Shown here one piece after another: positions 1-5,908 of a stretch of DNA of 5,908 nt. The translations under genes and the position numbers were made by a program. Within the stretch, counting starts at the first letter, position 1; the number at the start of each line of letters is the position of its first letter. The notes beneath the pieces are model-generated. The model was given only the letters and a program-made list of their open reading frames with translations. It was not told the DNA's origin and made no database searches. The DNA comes from Nitrosospira sp. (GTDB lineage Bacteria > Pseudomonadota > Gammaproteobacteria > Burkholderiales > Nitrosomonadaceae), in the NCBI GenBank assembly GCA_030453055.1, contig JAKDLC010000143.1, positions 1 to 5,908 on the forward strand, read 5' to 3'.

Positions 1-198
1 AATGGGTGCTGCGTTCGCCTCCGCTGCGCTGTTCTCAGACGCATCGGATTTATCGTCTATTTCCTGCGCCAACACTTTGCCGAAGCTGGCGGCGCCGGGT
101 GTTTGCCTGGAAGCGCCGGTATTGGCGGCGGAAACGGCGTTTCCGATTGGGGAGGGCGAATTGTTCGTCGAATTTTGTAGCATGGGCAGGGTCATCAT
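1..198 (-). CDS. fliK: FliK, flagellar hook-length control protein (N-terminal 66 codons; runs off window start)
   Basis: The minus-strand frame from an ATG at 198 stays open to base 1, giving 66 codons that begin MMTLPMLQNSTNN. It is Ser/Asn/Ala-rich and apparently disordered, and includes FGKVLAQEI at about residues 39-47, resembling the short conserved stretch near the start of many FliK proteins. FliK is an exported molecular ruler. Its disordered N-terminal half is secreted during hook growth, and its C-terminal domain (not in this window) acts on FlhB to switch export to late substrates. The call rests on composition, that motif and its place just after fliJ, 35 bp downstream. The start is uncertain. 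An in-frame GTG at 213 directly follows a TAA and would add five residues (VSAPA), and a second ATG lies at 195. None has a strong Shine-Dalgarno sequence, so translation may be coupled to fliJ. Confidence 0.8.
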   Translation of the reverse strand, partial: MMTLPMLQNSTNNSPSPIGNAVSAANTGASRQTPGAASFGKVLAQEIDDKSDASENSAAEANAAPI

Positions 199-233
199 GG
201 CGGGTGCGCTCACTTATGGTGGGTATTGCGTTC

Positions 234-683
234 TTAGTACGTTGGTTTTTGCCGCGCAGCTGCGTGGCTCGTGTGCTCGTCGGTTTCCTTCTGTTCATGC
301 CTTGTCAGGTGCAACGATTCCGCACGCCTGTGGCGTTGCGCCAGCGTGTCATAGGATTTGAGGGTGCGTCTGGCCGACTGCCAGGCAACCTGGCCAGCCT
401 CGACACGTTGTCGCGTGGCGGCAAGAATCTCGCGCTGCTGCATGATGGCGGCATCGAGCTTATTGAGAAACTCCTGGTAATTGCGCCAGTCGGATGCCGT
501 TATCCCCTGCCGCATCGAAGTCTGAAAACGGGCGGAATACTCATGCCGGTATTGCACCAGCAAAGAAAGCTTGGCCTCCATGTCCATGCCGTGCGTGTTT
601 AACGCACCCAGACGTCTTGCCGCATCGTCGGTGCGCGTCTGCGCGAGTTCGAGCAAAGTATCCAAAGCAGAATGTTTTGTCAT
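234..683 (-). CDS. fliJ: FliJ, flagellar export apparatus stalk protein
   Basis: This 149-residue protein matches the usual FliJ length of about 145-150. FliJ is a small cytoplasmic antiparallel coiled coil that sits in the pore of the FliI hexamer, contacts the FlhA gate and helps recycle export chaperones. In the sequence, residues about 2-50 and 70-140 are almost wholly helical and charged, with no membrane segment or signal peptide. The family pattern W..Y..FL.KLD.AI..Q is visible at residues 66-83, and the C-terminal QKETDE motif is at 131-136, a position where FliJ proteins carry a conserved QKxxDE-like stretch. The tail ends ARQKPTY. The start ATG at 683 has a short, close GGAA (687-689) as its only ribosome-binding signal. 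The gene lies 34 bp after fliI and just before fliK, its standard place. Sequence conservation is low in this family, so the call depends on both motifs and context. Confidence 0.93.
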   Translation of the reverse strand: MTKHSALDTLLELAQTRTDDAARRLGALNTHGMDMEAKLSLLVQYRHEYSARFQTSMRQGITASDWRNYQEFLNKLDAAIMQQREILAATRQRVEAGQVAWQSARRTLKSYDTLAQRHRRAESLHLTRHEQKETDEHTSHAAARQKPTY

Positions 684-717
684 TTTTCCAGTCGTTTGCG
701 GTTGGTTGGCGTCTCAG

Positions 718-2226
718 TCAGGGCTCGTCAGGCTCGATGCGGCTCGGCTGATCATGCCCGGTTACGGGTTGGGAGATTGGGGAATCGGGGGGATCGCGGG
801 CCAGCAACGCACCCAATCCGGCTGCGCTGTCCGCATGGCCGGCTCGCTCGAACATTCCCTGCTGGAGAAACGCCTCCAATCGGGGATACAACATGATCGC
901 GCGATCCAGCAACGGGTCGCTCCCCGGCGCGTAAGCCCCGACACTGATCAGATCGCGCGAGCGCTCGTAACGTGAATAGAGCTGCTTGAAACCTCGCACT
1001 TGTTCGAAATACCCGGGTGCGATCAGACTGGACATGGCGCGGCTGATCGATGCCTCGATGTCGATGGCCGGGTAATGTCCGCTTTCCGCGAGCTGGCGCG
1101 ACAAGACGATGTGCCCATCGAGAATCGCGCGCGCCGAATCGGCGATCGGATCCTGCTGATCGTCTCCTTCGGTCAATACGGTATAGAACGCGGTGATCGA
1201 GCCGCCGCCCTTTACGCCGTTTCCGGCGCGCTCCACCAGCTGCGACAGCTTGGCGAACACGGAGGGGGGATATCCCTTGGTGGCAGGCGGCTCGCCGATG
1301 GCCAGTGCGATTTCCCGCTGCGCCATGGCGTAGCGCGTAAGCGAATCCATGATCAGCAGGACATTTTTGCCCCGGTCGCGAAAATACTCGGCGATGGAAG
1401 CGGCGTAGGATGCGCCCTGCAACCGCATCAGGGGCCAGGTGTCAGCGGGCGCGGCAACCACCACCGAGCGGGCCATTCCTTCCGGGCCCAGGATTTGTTC
1501 GATGAATTCCTTGACCTCGCGGCCCCGCTCGCCGATCAGCCCCACCACGATCACGTCTGCGCCGGTATAGCGCGCCATCATGCCAAGCAGAACGCTCTTC
1601 CCCACTCCGGAGCCGGCAAACAGGCCCATGCGTTGACCACGTCCCACGGTCAGCAGCGCATTGATGGCGCGAACGCCGACATCCAGTATCTGGTTGATCG
1701 GTTCCCGATCGAGCGGATTGAATGATTGATTCACGAGCGGCGCGTCGCGCTCGGCGTTTAACGGTCCGAGCCCGTCCAGCGGGCGCCCCACACCGTCGAG
1801 CACCCGCCCCAGCAACGCCTCGCCCACCGGGAAGTGCCTGACCCGGTCGGATGCGCGGCGCCGCCGCGGGCCGTTGGCGGATACGACCGGCGAGGAGTTG
1901 GCGGTGTGCTCCCATGGAATCACCTTGGCGCCCGGAGTCAGGCCAAATATATCATTGGTTGGCATCAGGTATAGCCGGTCCCCGTGAAAACCCACCACCT
2001 CCGCCTCCACGCTGTCGCCATTGGGCATCAGCACCGTGCAGCCGCTGCCCACCGCAAGCTTGAGCCCCACGGCTTCCATCACCAGTCCCGTGACGCGAGT
2101 AAGACTTCCTGAATGCTGAAAAGGGTCGCCGGCGGCGGCCGCAGCGCCGCAACCCTTGAGAAATTCCCGCCACTGGCCCGAATGGGAGCCTGTAGGCGCA
2201 TGGGCAGGAGCCGGCATCGTATTCAT
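718..2226 (-). CDS. fliI: FliI, flagellum-specific export ATPase
   Basis: The 502-residue product is the type III export ATPase, which hydrolyses ATP at the cytoplasmic base of the flagellum to unload substrates for export. It is related to the F1-ATPase beta subunit. The N-terminal beta-barrel domain covers about residues 35-110. The P-loop AGSGVGKS is at 204-211, the catalytic-glutamate segment GERGREV at 232-238, and Walker [12 protein letters not shown] at 290-300 with Asp294. [10 protein letters not shown] is at 321-330 and the ATP-synthase alpha/beta signature [10 protein letters not shown] at 386-395. The core is complete. Two regions are longer than in enteric FliI: an Arg-rich loop (about 119-130, including RRRR) and a Pro/Asp-rich tail after about residue 478, bringing it above the usual 440-480. 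The first ATG overlaps the fliH stop as ATGA. The fourth codon (ATG at 2217) has the better-spaced AGGA and may be the real start. fliJ follows after 34 bp. Confidence 0.97.
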   Translation of the reverse strand: MNTMPAPAHAPTGSHSGQWREFLKGCGAAAAAGDPFQHSGSLTRVTGLVMEAVGLKLAVGSGCTVLMPNGDSVEAEVVGFHGDRLYLMPTNDIFGLTPGAKVIPWEHTANSSPVVSANGPRRRRASDRVRHFPVGEALLGRVLDGVGRPLDGLGPLNAERDAPLVNQSFNPLDREPINQILDVGVRAINALLTVGRGQRMGLFAGSGVGKSVLLGMMARYTGADVIVVGLIGERGREVKEFIEQILGPEGMARSVVVAAPADTWPLMRLQGASYAASIAEYFRDRGKNVLLIMDSLTRYAMAQREIALAIGEPPATKGYPPSVFAKLSQLVERAGNGVKGGGSITAFYTVLTEGDDQQDPIADSARAILDGHIVLSRQLAESGHYPAIDIEASISRAMSSLIAPGYFEQVRGFKQLYSRYERSRDLISVGAYAPGSDPLLDRAIMLYPRLEAFLQQGMFERAGHADSAAGLGALLARDPPDSPISQPVTGHDQPSRIEPDEP

Positions 2227-2966
2227 CCTGAAAATGCGCCGGAAGATAAGGGGTCGACCACGGATTCGGAATCATCCAGCCAGCGGCTATTGCGGCCCAG
2301 TGCCTGGCCGATGCGCCGCCAGCGCGTCGCGAGAGTGGCGTCGGTCTGGCTGGCGCCGGCCTGAACCCGGCAGCCTCCGCGCTCCAGATCAGGATCGATG
2401 CGGATTGTGCAGCCGTCGAGTTCGTGGTTCAAATGTTCTCGCACCAGGGCGGCGTCATCCGGGTGCAGGGTCAACTGTGGCGGCTGACCGAATGTGGACT
2501 CGCATCGGATGCTTTCGCGCACTACCGCGAGCACGAGTTCCGGCTTCACGCGTAACGCCTCGCGTACCATTTGTCTGGCGAGATCGAGAGCCAGAGTAAG
2601 CAGATCGTTGCCAATCGCCTGATCGGCGTCCGCCAGGGCCTGCTGAAAACTGCCAAGCAGATCTTGCAATCTGGCGGCTTCCGCCGCGCCGCGCTCCTGG
2701 CCGGCCGTATAACCCGCCGTGCGCCCAGCCTCGTAGCCGCTCGCGTAACCGGCTTCGTATCCCGCGGCGTGTCCCTCCTGATGTGCCTCTTGGTGTATCC
2801 GCTCGATTTGCTCGACGGTTGGCAGGATTGCGGCGGTGGCGGCCTCTTCCTCATCCCCTGCAACGCACGACTCACCCCCTGGCGCGTTGCCGGCTTGTTC
2901 GAAAGCGCCCATCTCCCAACGGTGATAGGCGGCGAGACGTTCTTTTGGAATAATCTGACTGGCCAT
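2223..2966 (-). CDS. fliH: FliH, negative regulator of the export ATPase FliI
   Basis: The 247-residue product dimerises, binds the FliI N-terminus, restrains its ATPase activity, and anchors the ATPase complex to the C-ring (FliN) and FlhA. The N-terminus carries a conserved aromatic patch, YHRWEMGAF at 14-22 with Trp17, corresponding to the tryptophan-bearing docking segment of enteric FliH. Next come an acidic linker (35-45), a helical segment from about 50, and an unbroken run of eight glycines spaced every four residues (Gly65 to Gly93). The C-terminal domain (about 100-225) holds [14 protein letters not shown] and ends with GGCRV...[11 protein letters not shown], the family's typical C-terminal signature. 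Start choice is supported by AGGA at 2972-2975, five bases before the ATG. The gene begins 54 bp after fliG ends and overlaps fliI by 4 bp, which suggests translational coupling of the two partners. Length is near the family norm (about 230-250). Confidence 0.96.
   Translation of the reverse strand: MASQIIPKERLAAYHRWEMGAFEQAGNAPGGESCVAGDEEEAATAAILPTVEQIERIHQEAHQEGHAAGYEAGYASGYEAGRTAGYTAGQERGAAEAARLQDLLGSFQQALADADQAIGNDLLTLALDLARQMVREALRVKPELVLAVVRESIRCESTFGQPPQLTLHPDDAALVREHLNHELDGCTIRIDPDLERGGCRVQAGASQTDATLATRWRRIGQALGRNSRWLDDSESVVDPLSSGAFSG
2226..2229 (-). promoter_or_regulatory. Ribosome-binding site that decides the fliI start
   Basis: AGGA on the minus strand overlaps the first possible fliI ATG (2226), so it cannot serve that codon at normal spacing. 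It lies eight bases from the in-frame ATG at 2217. This favours translation from 2217, which gives a 499-residue protein. The 2226 start instead relies on ATGA coupling with the fliH stop. Confidence 0.5.
2688..2774 (-). other. GxxxG repeat segment encoded within fliH
   Basis: Residues 65-93 of FliH have glycine at every fourth position (65, 69, 73, 77, 81, 85, 89, 93), making seven overlapping GxxxG units, with Tyr, Ala and Glu frequent between them. Repeated AxxxG/GxxxG units at this site are a known feature of FliH and type III stator proteins and are thought to pack two helices of the dimer tightly together. The DNA is correspondingly repetitive (recurrent GCG/GGC/TAC/GAG codons), so unit number could vary between strains by slippage. 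The glycine register is seen directly. The packing role is family knowledge. Confidence 0.9.
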
Positions 2967-2971
2967 GTTGT

Positions 2972-2975
2972 TCCT
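2972..2975 (-). promoter_or_regulatory. Ribosome-binding site of fliH
   Basis: On the minus strand AGGA lies five bases upstream of the fliH ATG at 2966. It is a good Shine-Dalgarno match and supports this start. The 54-bp fliG-fliH gap in which it lies shows no convincing hairpin plus T-run, so read-through from fliG is expected. Confidence 0.7.
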
Positions 2976-3020
2976 GTATCATTCCACATCCGGCAGGAAG
3001 CGGAAGGTTAGGGATTTAGG

Positions 3021-4019
3021 TTAAACGTAGTTTTCTTCGGCTTTGCCGCTGAACGCGATGGCGCCTTCATCGGAAAGCCGCCGGACGATCTGCAATATCT
3101 GCTTCTGCTGGATCTCCACCTCGCTCACCCTCACCGGACCCATCGCCTCCAGATCTTCGCGCAGCATTTCCGAGGCCCGGCTTGACATGTTCCTGAATAT
3201 TTTCTCCCGCAAATCCGAATCGGCGCCCTTGAGCGCGACGACAAGCGTATCCGACTGGACTTCGCGCAGCACCAGCTGGATGCCGCGGTCGTCGATATCC
3301 ATCAGGTTTTCGAACACGATCATCTGGTCCATTATTTTCTGTGCCAGATCCGGATCGAATTCGCGCAAGTTGTCGAGCACGGATGTTTCGGCCGAGCTGC
3401 CCATGAAATTAATGATTTCCGCCGTCGTGCGGATGCCGCCTACCGAGCTCTTGTTGATATTTTCGCTGCCCGACAACAGGTCGGTCAGTACGTCGTTGAG
3501 TTCCCGCAAGGCCGAGGGCTGGATGCCATCGAGCGTGGCGATGCGCAGCAATACGTCATTGCGCAGTTGCTCGGGGAGCTGCCCGAGAATGTCGCTTGCC
3601 TGATTGCGGTCGAGATACACCAGGATGGTGGCGATGATCTGCGGATGCTCGCCCTTGATCAATTCCGCCACCGAGGGTGAATCGATCCATTTAAGCGCTT
3701 CGATGCCGCTGGTATCGCTGCCTTCCAGAATACGGCTGATAATATCCTCGGACTTTTCCTCGCCCAAAGCTTTATGCAGTACCGAGCGCGCATAATTCTC
3801 CGTGTCAACGGTGAGAGCGCTCGTCCTATCCCTGGATTGATCGCAGAACTCCCTGATCACGCTATGGATCTGTTCCTGGTTCAAGTTCTTGGGCTTTGCC
3901 ATGGCTGTGCCGATCTTCTGCACTTCCGGCGGGGTAAGATACCTGAGCACCTGCACCGCGTCCTCCTCGCCCAGCGACAGGAGCAGGATTGCGCTTTTGT
4001 TGATGCCTTGCTCATCCAT
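3021..4019 (-). CDS. fliG: FliG, flagellar motor switch and torque protein
   Basis: The 332-residue product is within one or two residues of enteric FliG and aligns without visible gaps. FliG sits on the cytoplasmic face of the MS ring, binds FliF with its N-terminal domain, FliM with its middle domain, and receives torque from MotA with its C-terminal domain. The EHPQ motif is at 124-127, the Gly-Gly linker (VGG) at 193-195, and MIVF, matching the MFVF hinge, at 233-236. The torque helix carries Lys264, Arg281, Glu288, Asp289 and Arg297, the same charge pattern and numbering as the E. coli residues K264, R281, D288, D289 and R297. A functional switch and stator interface is therefore expected. 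The ATG at 4019 overlaps the fliF 3' end by 8 bp, with only a weak GGA six bases upstream, so its translation is probably coupled to fliF. This fits the roughly equal copy number of FliF and FliG in the motor. Confidence 0.98.
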   Translation of the reverse strand: MDEQGINKSAILLLSLGEEDAVQVLRYLTPPEVQKIGTAMAKPKNLNQEQIHSVIREFCDQSRDRTSALTVDTENYARSVLHKALGEEKSEDIISRILEGSDTSGIEALKWIDSPSVAELIKGEHPQIIATILVYLDRNQASDILGQLPEQLRNDVLLRIATLDGIQPSALRELNDVLTDLLSGSENINKSSVGGIRTTAEIINFMGSSAETSVLDNLREFDPDLAQKIMDQMIVFENLMDIDDRGIQLVLREVQSDTLVVALKGADSDLREKIFRNMSSRASEMLREDLEAMGPVRVSEVEIQQKQILQIVRRLSDEGAIAFSGKAEENYV

Positions 4020-5733
4020 GGGTGATCCATTGCTTGATTACGCTCGCCACCATTCTGGGATCGTCCCGTGCCAATTGCCGTGCCAGCGTAAGCCTCTGTT
4101 CGTGCTCCTCGTGGGAAAGCTGTGCCTGGTTCGGCACCGGCATCGATGGTAAATTCTCATTCTCTGCCTGCTCGGCCAGCAACGGCGGACTCTCGGGCGG
4201 CGGCTGATTCATGCGCTTCAGCATCGGGCGCAGCACGCCCAGCACCAGATACAGAATCAACCCGCCGATCAGCAGCGTTTTTGCGATCTGTTTGGCAAGC
4301 TCGATCATCTCCGGCTGCCGCCACAGGGGCAGCTCCGGCACGGCTTCCCGTTCCATCTCCGTGAACGGACTGTTGACCACGTTCAACGTATCGCCGCGCT
4401 CGTTGTTGAAGCCCATGGCCTCTTTCACCAGATCCATGATCTGCGCCCTTTCCGCGTCGGCCAGCGGCTGCATGCTGACCTCCCCCTTCTCATCCGTCAC
4501 CTTGCGGTGATTGACCACCACCGCAACCGACAGCCGCTTGATCCCGCCCACCGGTTTGCGCAAATGCTGGATGGTTTTGTCTACCTCGTAGTTGGTGGTG
4601 GCGTCCTTGCGCGTGCTGACGGGCGGCGGTGGGACGGTTGGTGCGGGGGGCTCCGCCCCTGCCTGGTCAGGTGCGCCAGGCGTTCCGGGTGCGGGCGGCT
4701 GACCCGGAGGCGTAGCCGGCGGGGTAGTGATCGGCGCCGTCGCCGGCGCCGGAGGCTGATTGGAAAGCGCGCCCGGCACGCCGCCCTCGCCTTGGCCGGT
4801 GGTCGTCGATTCCGAGGTCTGCTGGCTGCGCAGTGTGGAATTGGCCGGATCCTGATTGGGCTTGTAGGTCTCTGCCATCTGCTCCGAGTGGGCAAAATCC
4901 ACGTCGGCGGCTACCTGCGCGCGCACGTTTTCCGGTCCGACGATGGGGATCAGGATAGCCTCGATACGCTTCACATAACTTTGTTCCAATGCCTGCACGT
5001 ACTTCAACTGGTTGGCGTCCAGACCGGCGCCGGAGTTGGATTCATCGGTTTTGCTTAAAAGATTGCCATTCTGGTCCACCACCGTCACGTTCTTGACGGG
5101 AAGATTCGGCACGCTGCTGGAAACCAGGTGCGCGATCGCGTTCACCTGCTGCGGGTCGAGCGTGCGGCCGGGATAGAGATTGACCAGCACCGAGGCGCTG
5201 GGCTTCTGCTGTTCGCGCATGAAAACCGACTGCTTCGCCATGGCCAGATGAACCCGGGCGCGGCTGACCGCCGCCAGCGACTGGACCGAACGGGCGAGCT
5301 CGCCTTCCAGCGCGCGCTGGAAGTTGACCTGTTCAAGAAACTGGCTGGTGCCCAACTTCTGGTTTTCCATCAGCTCGAAGCCTACCAGTCCGCCCTTGGG
5401 CAAGCCTTGCGCAGCCAGCTTGAGACGGGCATCGTGCACTTCTCTGGCGGGTACGAGGATCGCCCCGCCGCCATCGGCGTATTTATACGGCACGTTCATC
5501 TGCTGAAGGGATGCGATGATGGCGCCGCCGTCATGGTCGGATACGTTGCTGAACAGTACCTTGTAATCCGGCGCCTGGCTCCACATCCAGCCGCCGGCGA
5601 GCAGGGCGATGATGGCGGATATAGCCAGCATCAGCCCCAGCTTCTGCTGACTGGACATCTGGCTCAAGAAAATCTGTGGATTAGTCAAACTCGACGGACT
5701 ACTCGCCGCAACCGCTTCCGCGCCTGCCGCCAT
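4012..5733 (-). CDS. fliF: FliF, flagellar MS-ring protein
   Basis: The 573-residue product fits the FliF range (about 540-580). FliF oligomerises in the inner membrane to form the MS ring, the first assembled part of the basal body, which encloses the export gate. A short hydrophilic N-terminus is followed by a first membrane helix (about 33-51, LGLMLAISAIIALLAGGWMW). The periplasmic ring-building domains follow: the first from about 54 to 115 (YKVLFSNVSDHDGGAI onward), the second from about 125 to 225, the third from about 240 to 460. The third is interrupted by a Pro/Ala-rich insertion at about 319-372. A second membrane helix lies at about 485-503. The cytoplasmic tail ends in RQLARDDPRMVASVIKQWI, the conserved helix that binds the FliG N-terminal domain. 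The start is supported by GAGGAG six bases upstream. The ATG shares a base with the stop of a truncated fliF-like frame, and fliG overlaps the 3' end by 8 bp. Confidence 0.98.
   Translation of the reverse strand: MAAGAEAVAASSPSSLTNPQIFLSQMSSQQKLGLMLAISAIIALLAGGWMWSQAPDYKVLFSNVSDHDGGAIIASLQQMNVPYKYADGGGAILVPAREVHDARLKLAAQGLPKGGLVGFELMENQKLGTSQFLEQVNFQRALEGELARSVQSLAAVSRARVHLAMAKQSVFMREQQKPSASVLVNLYPGRTLDPQQVNAIAHLVSSSVPNLPVKNVTVVDQNGNLLSKTDESNSGAGLDANQLKYVQALEQSYVKRIEAILIPIVGPENVRAQVAADVDFAHSEQMAETYKPNQDPANSTLRSQQTSESTTTGQGEGGVPGALSNQPPAPATAPITTPPATPPGQPPAPGTPGAPDQAGAEPPAPTVPPPPVSTRKDATTNYEVDKTIQHLRKPVGGIKRLSVAVVVNHRKVTDEKGEVSMQPLADAERAQIMDLVKEAMGFNNERGDTLNVVNSPFTEMEREAVPELPLWRQPEMIELAKQIAKTLLIGGLILYLVLGVLRPMLKRMNQPPPESPPLLAEQAENENLPSMPVPNQAQLSHEEHEQRLTLARQLARDDPRMVASVIKQWITHG
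4618..4779 (-). other. Pro/Ala-rich insertion encoded in the periplasmic part of fliF
   Basis: FliF residues about 319-372 consist largely of Pro, Ala, Gly and Thr. QPPAP occurs twice (326-330 and 345-349) and a PPPP run lies at 368-371. The flanking blocks, TSESTTTGQGEGG before and KDATTNYEVDKTIQHL after, are normal FliF third-domain sequence, so the frame is intact and this is a linker rather than a frameshift. In FliF structures this variable region belongs to the loop of the beta-collar around the top of the ring. A longer Pro-rich version is seen in many proteobacteria. Confidence 0.8.
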
Positions 5734-5739
5734 TACGGT

Positions 5740-5745
5740 CTCCTC
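5740..5745 (-). promoter_or_regulatory. Ribosome-binding site of fliF
   Basis: GAGGAG on the minus strand sits six bases upstream of the fliF ATG at 5733. It is the strongest Shine-Dalgarno match in the window and fixes the start. It lies inside the last codons of the truncated upstream fliF-like frame, so ribosomes ending that frame would stop on top of the fliF start. Confidence 0.85.
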
Positions 5746-5750
5746 GATGA

Positions 5751-5766
5751 TTCGATACGAATCGAA
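5751..5766. repeat. Short inverted repeat upstream of fliF
   Basis: TTCGAT and ATCGAA form perfect 6-bp arms separated by ACGA, centred about 25 bp before the fliF ATG. Further TCGA copies lie at 5744-5747 and 5776-5779. It could be a small mRNA hairpin just ahead of the ribosome-binding site or an operator half-site pair. It has no adjacent T-run on either strand, so it is not a terminator. It lies within the non-homologous tail of the truncated fliF-like frame. It may be chance. Confidence 0.35.
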
Positions 5767-5908
5767 AGTATTTGGTCGAAACCCACCGGGCCGCCCCTGG
5801 GTAAACCTTCCGCAGCCAGTTTGACACGGGTGTCGTGCACTTTCCTGGCAGGCACGAGGATCGCCCCGCCGCCATCGGCGTATTTATACGGCACGTTCAT
5901 CTGCTGAA

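Larger units (their letters stand above)
5733..5908 (-). pseudogene. Truncated fliF-like fragment (partial duplication of the fliF 5' region; runs off window end)
   Basis: On the minus strand, 57 codons are open from 5906 to 5736, then TAA at 5735-5733, which shares its last base with the ATG of fliF (TAATG). The first 43 residues (QQMNVPYKY... to ...GPVGF) match residues 77-119 of the intact FliF at 37 of 43 positions. The last 14 codons (DQILSIRIESSRRP) match nothing in FliF. At DNA level, 5854-5908 equals 5453-5507 exactly (55 bp), while 5778-5853 differs from 5377-5452 at 16 of 76 positions, 10 of them synonymous. There are no gaps. The matched part corresponds to most of the first periplasmic ring-building domain. 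If the missing 5' part resembles FliF, the product would be about 133 residues with one membrane helix. It may be a decayed duplicate, a short expressed protein, or an artefact of joining two strains' sequences at a contig end. Confidence 0.7.

Noticed and set aside
50..298. An 82-codon minus-strand frame overlapping the start of fliK
   Set aside because: It is very Arg-rich, out of frame with the FliK sequence and overlaps the fliJ end. The 198-to-1 frame gives a credible FliK N-terminus instead.
6..602. A 198-codon plus-strand open frame across fliJ and fliK
   Set aside because: It lies opposite two genes with recognisable products, and its Arg/Cys/Trp-rich composition is typical of an antisense shadow frame.
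1000..1725. A 241-codon open frame on the plus strand opposite fliI
   Set aside because: It is antisense to the conserved ATPase core, including the P-loop and Walker B. Its predicted protein resembles no family, and long antisense frames are common in GC-rich coding DNA.
2967..3020. A possible terminator or promoter in the fliG-fliH gap
   Set aside because: No stable hairpin followed by a T-run is visible and no convincing -35/-10 or flagellar sigma-28 pattern was found. Only the fliH ribosome-binding site is supported.
4507..5058. A 183-codon plus-strand frame opposite the Pro-rich part of fliF
   Set aside because: Its Arg/Gly-rich content is the antisense image of Pro/Ala codons, and it has no recognisable domain.
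5850..5864. A sigma-54-like GG-N10-GC pattern on the plus strand in the fliF fragment
   Set aside because: It points away from the operon, lies in coding sequence, matches only the minimal GG/GC pair, and a similar pattern appears in the intact fliF copy.
5128..5907. A 259-codon plus-strand frame spanning the fliF 5' region and the fragment
   Set aside because: It is antisense to real fliF coding sequence. It stays open across both copies only because they are homologous and similar in composition.

Overview
The window is a block of bacterial flagellar genes, all on the minus strand and read from high to low coordinates: [fliF-like fragment] – fliF – fliG – fliH – fliI – fliJ – fliK (cut by the window start). 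The order fliF-G-H-I-J-K is the classic class-II flagellar operon of beta- and gammaproteobacteria. The GC-rich codon use, the FliH C-terminus and the RBM/Pro-rich layout of FliF look most like a betaproteobacterium. That placement rests on general resemblance only. No ribosomal RNA or other taxonomic marker is present.

Layout by position. 5734-5908: the 3' end of a second, truncated fliF-like reading frame, whose TAA overlaps the ATG of the intact gene. 4012-5733: fliF, the MS-ring protein. 3021-4019: fliG, the rotor/switch protein, overlapping fliF by 8 bp. 2223-2966: fliH, regulator of the export ATPase. 718-2226: fliI, the export ATPase, overlapping fliH by 4 bp. 234-683: fliJ, the export stalk/chaperone protein. 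1-198: the first 66 codons of fliK, the hook-length ruler. Gaps between genes are at most 54 bp and I see no terminator, so this reads as one polycistronic unit. No stretch over 300 bases lacks a gene.

How the genes work together. FliF forms the membrane ring that houses the export gate. FliG binds the FliF C-terminus and takes torque from the stator. FliH, FliI and FliJ form the cytoplasmic ATPase complex that delivers substrates to the gate. FliK is an exported ruler that switches export from hook to filament subunits. The five complete proteins have normal lengths and intact key motifs, so the cluster looks functional.

The only real surprise is at the right edge. Where fliE or a promoter region would normally sit, there is instead a partial second copy of the fliF 5' region. 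It is identical to the intact gene over the last 55 bp of the window and about 79% identical over the adjoining 76 bp, and it then runs through 14 unrelated codons into a stop coupled to the fliF start. It may be a genuine partial duplication or an assembly/strain-mixture artefact. The remainder is ordinary flagellar sequence, and I found no new system in it.
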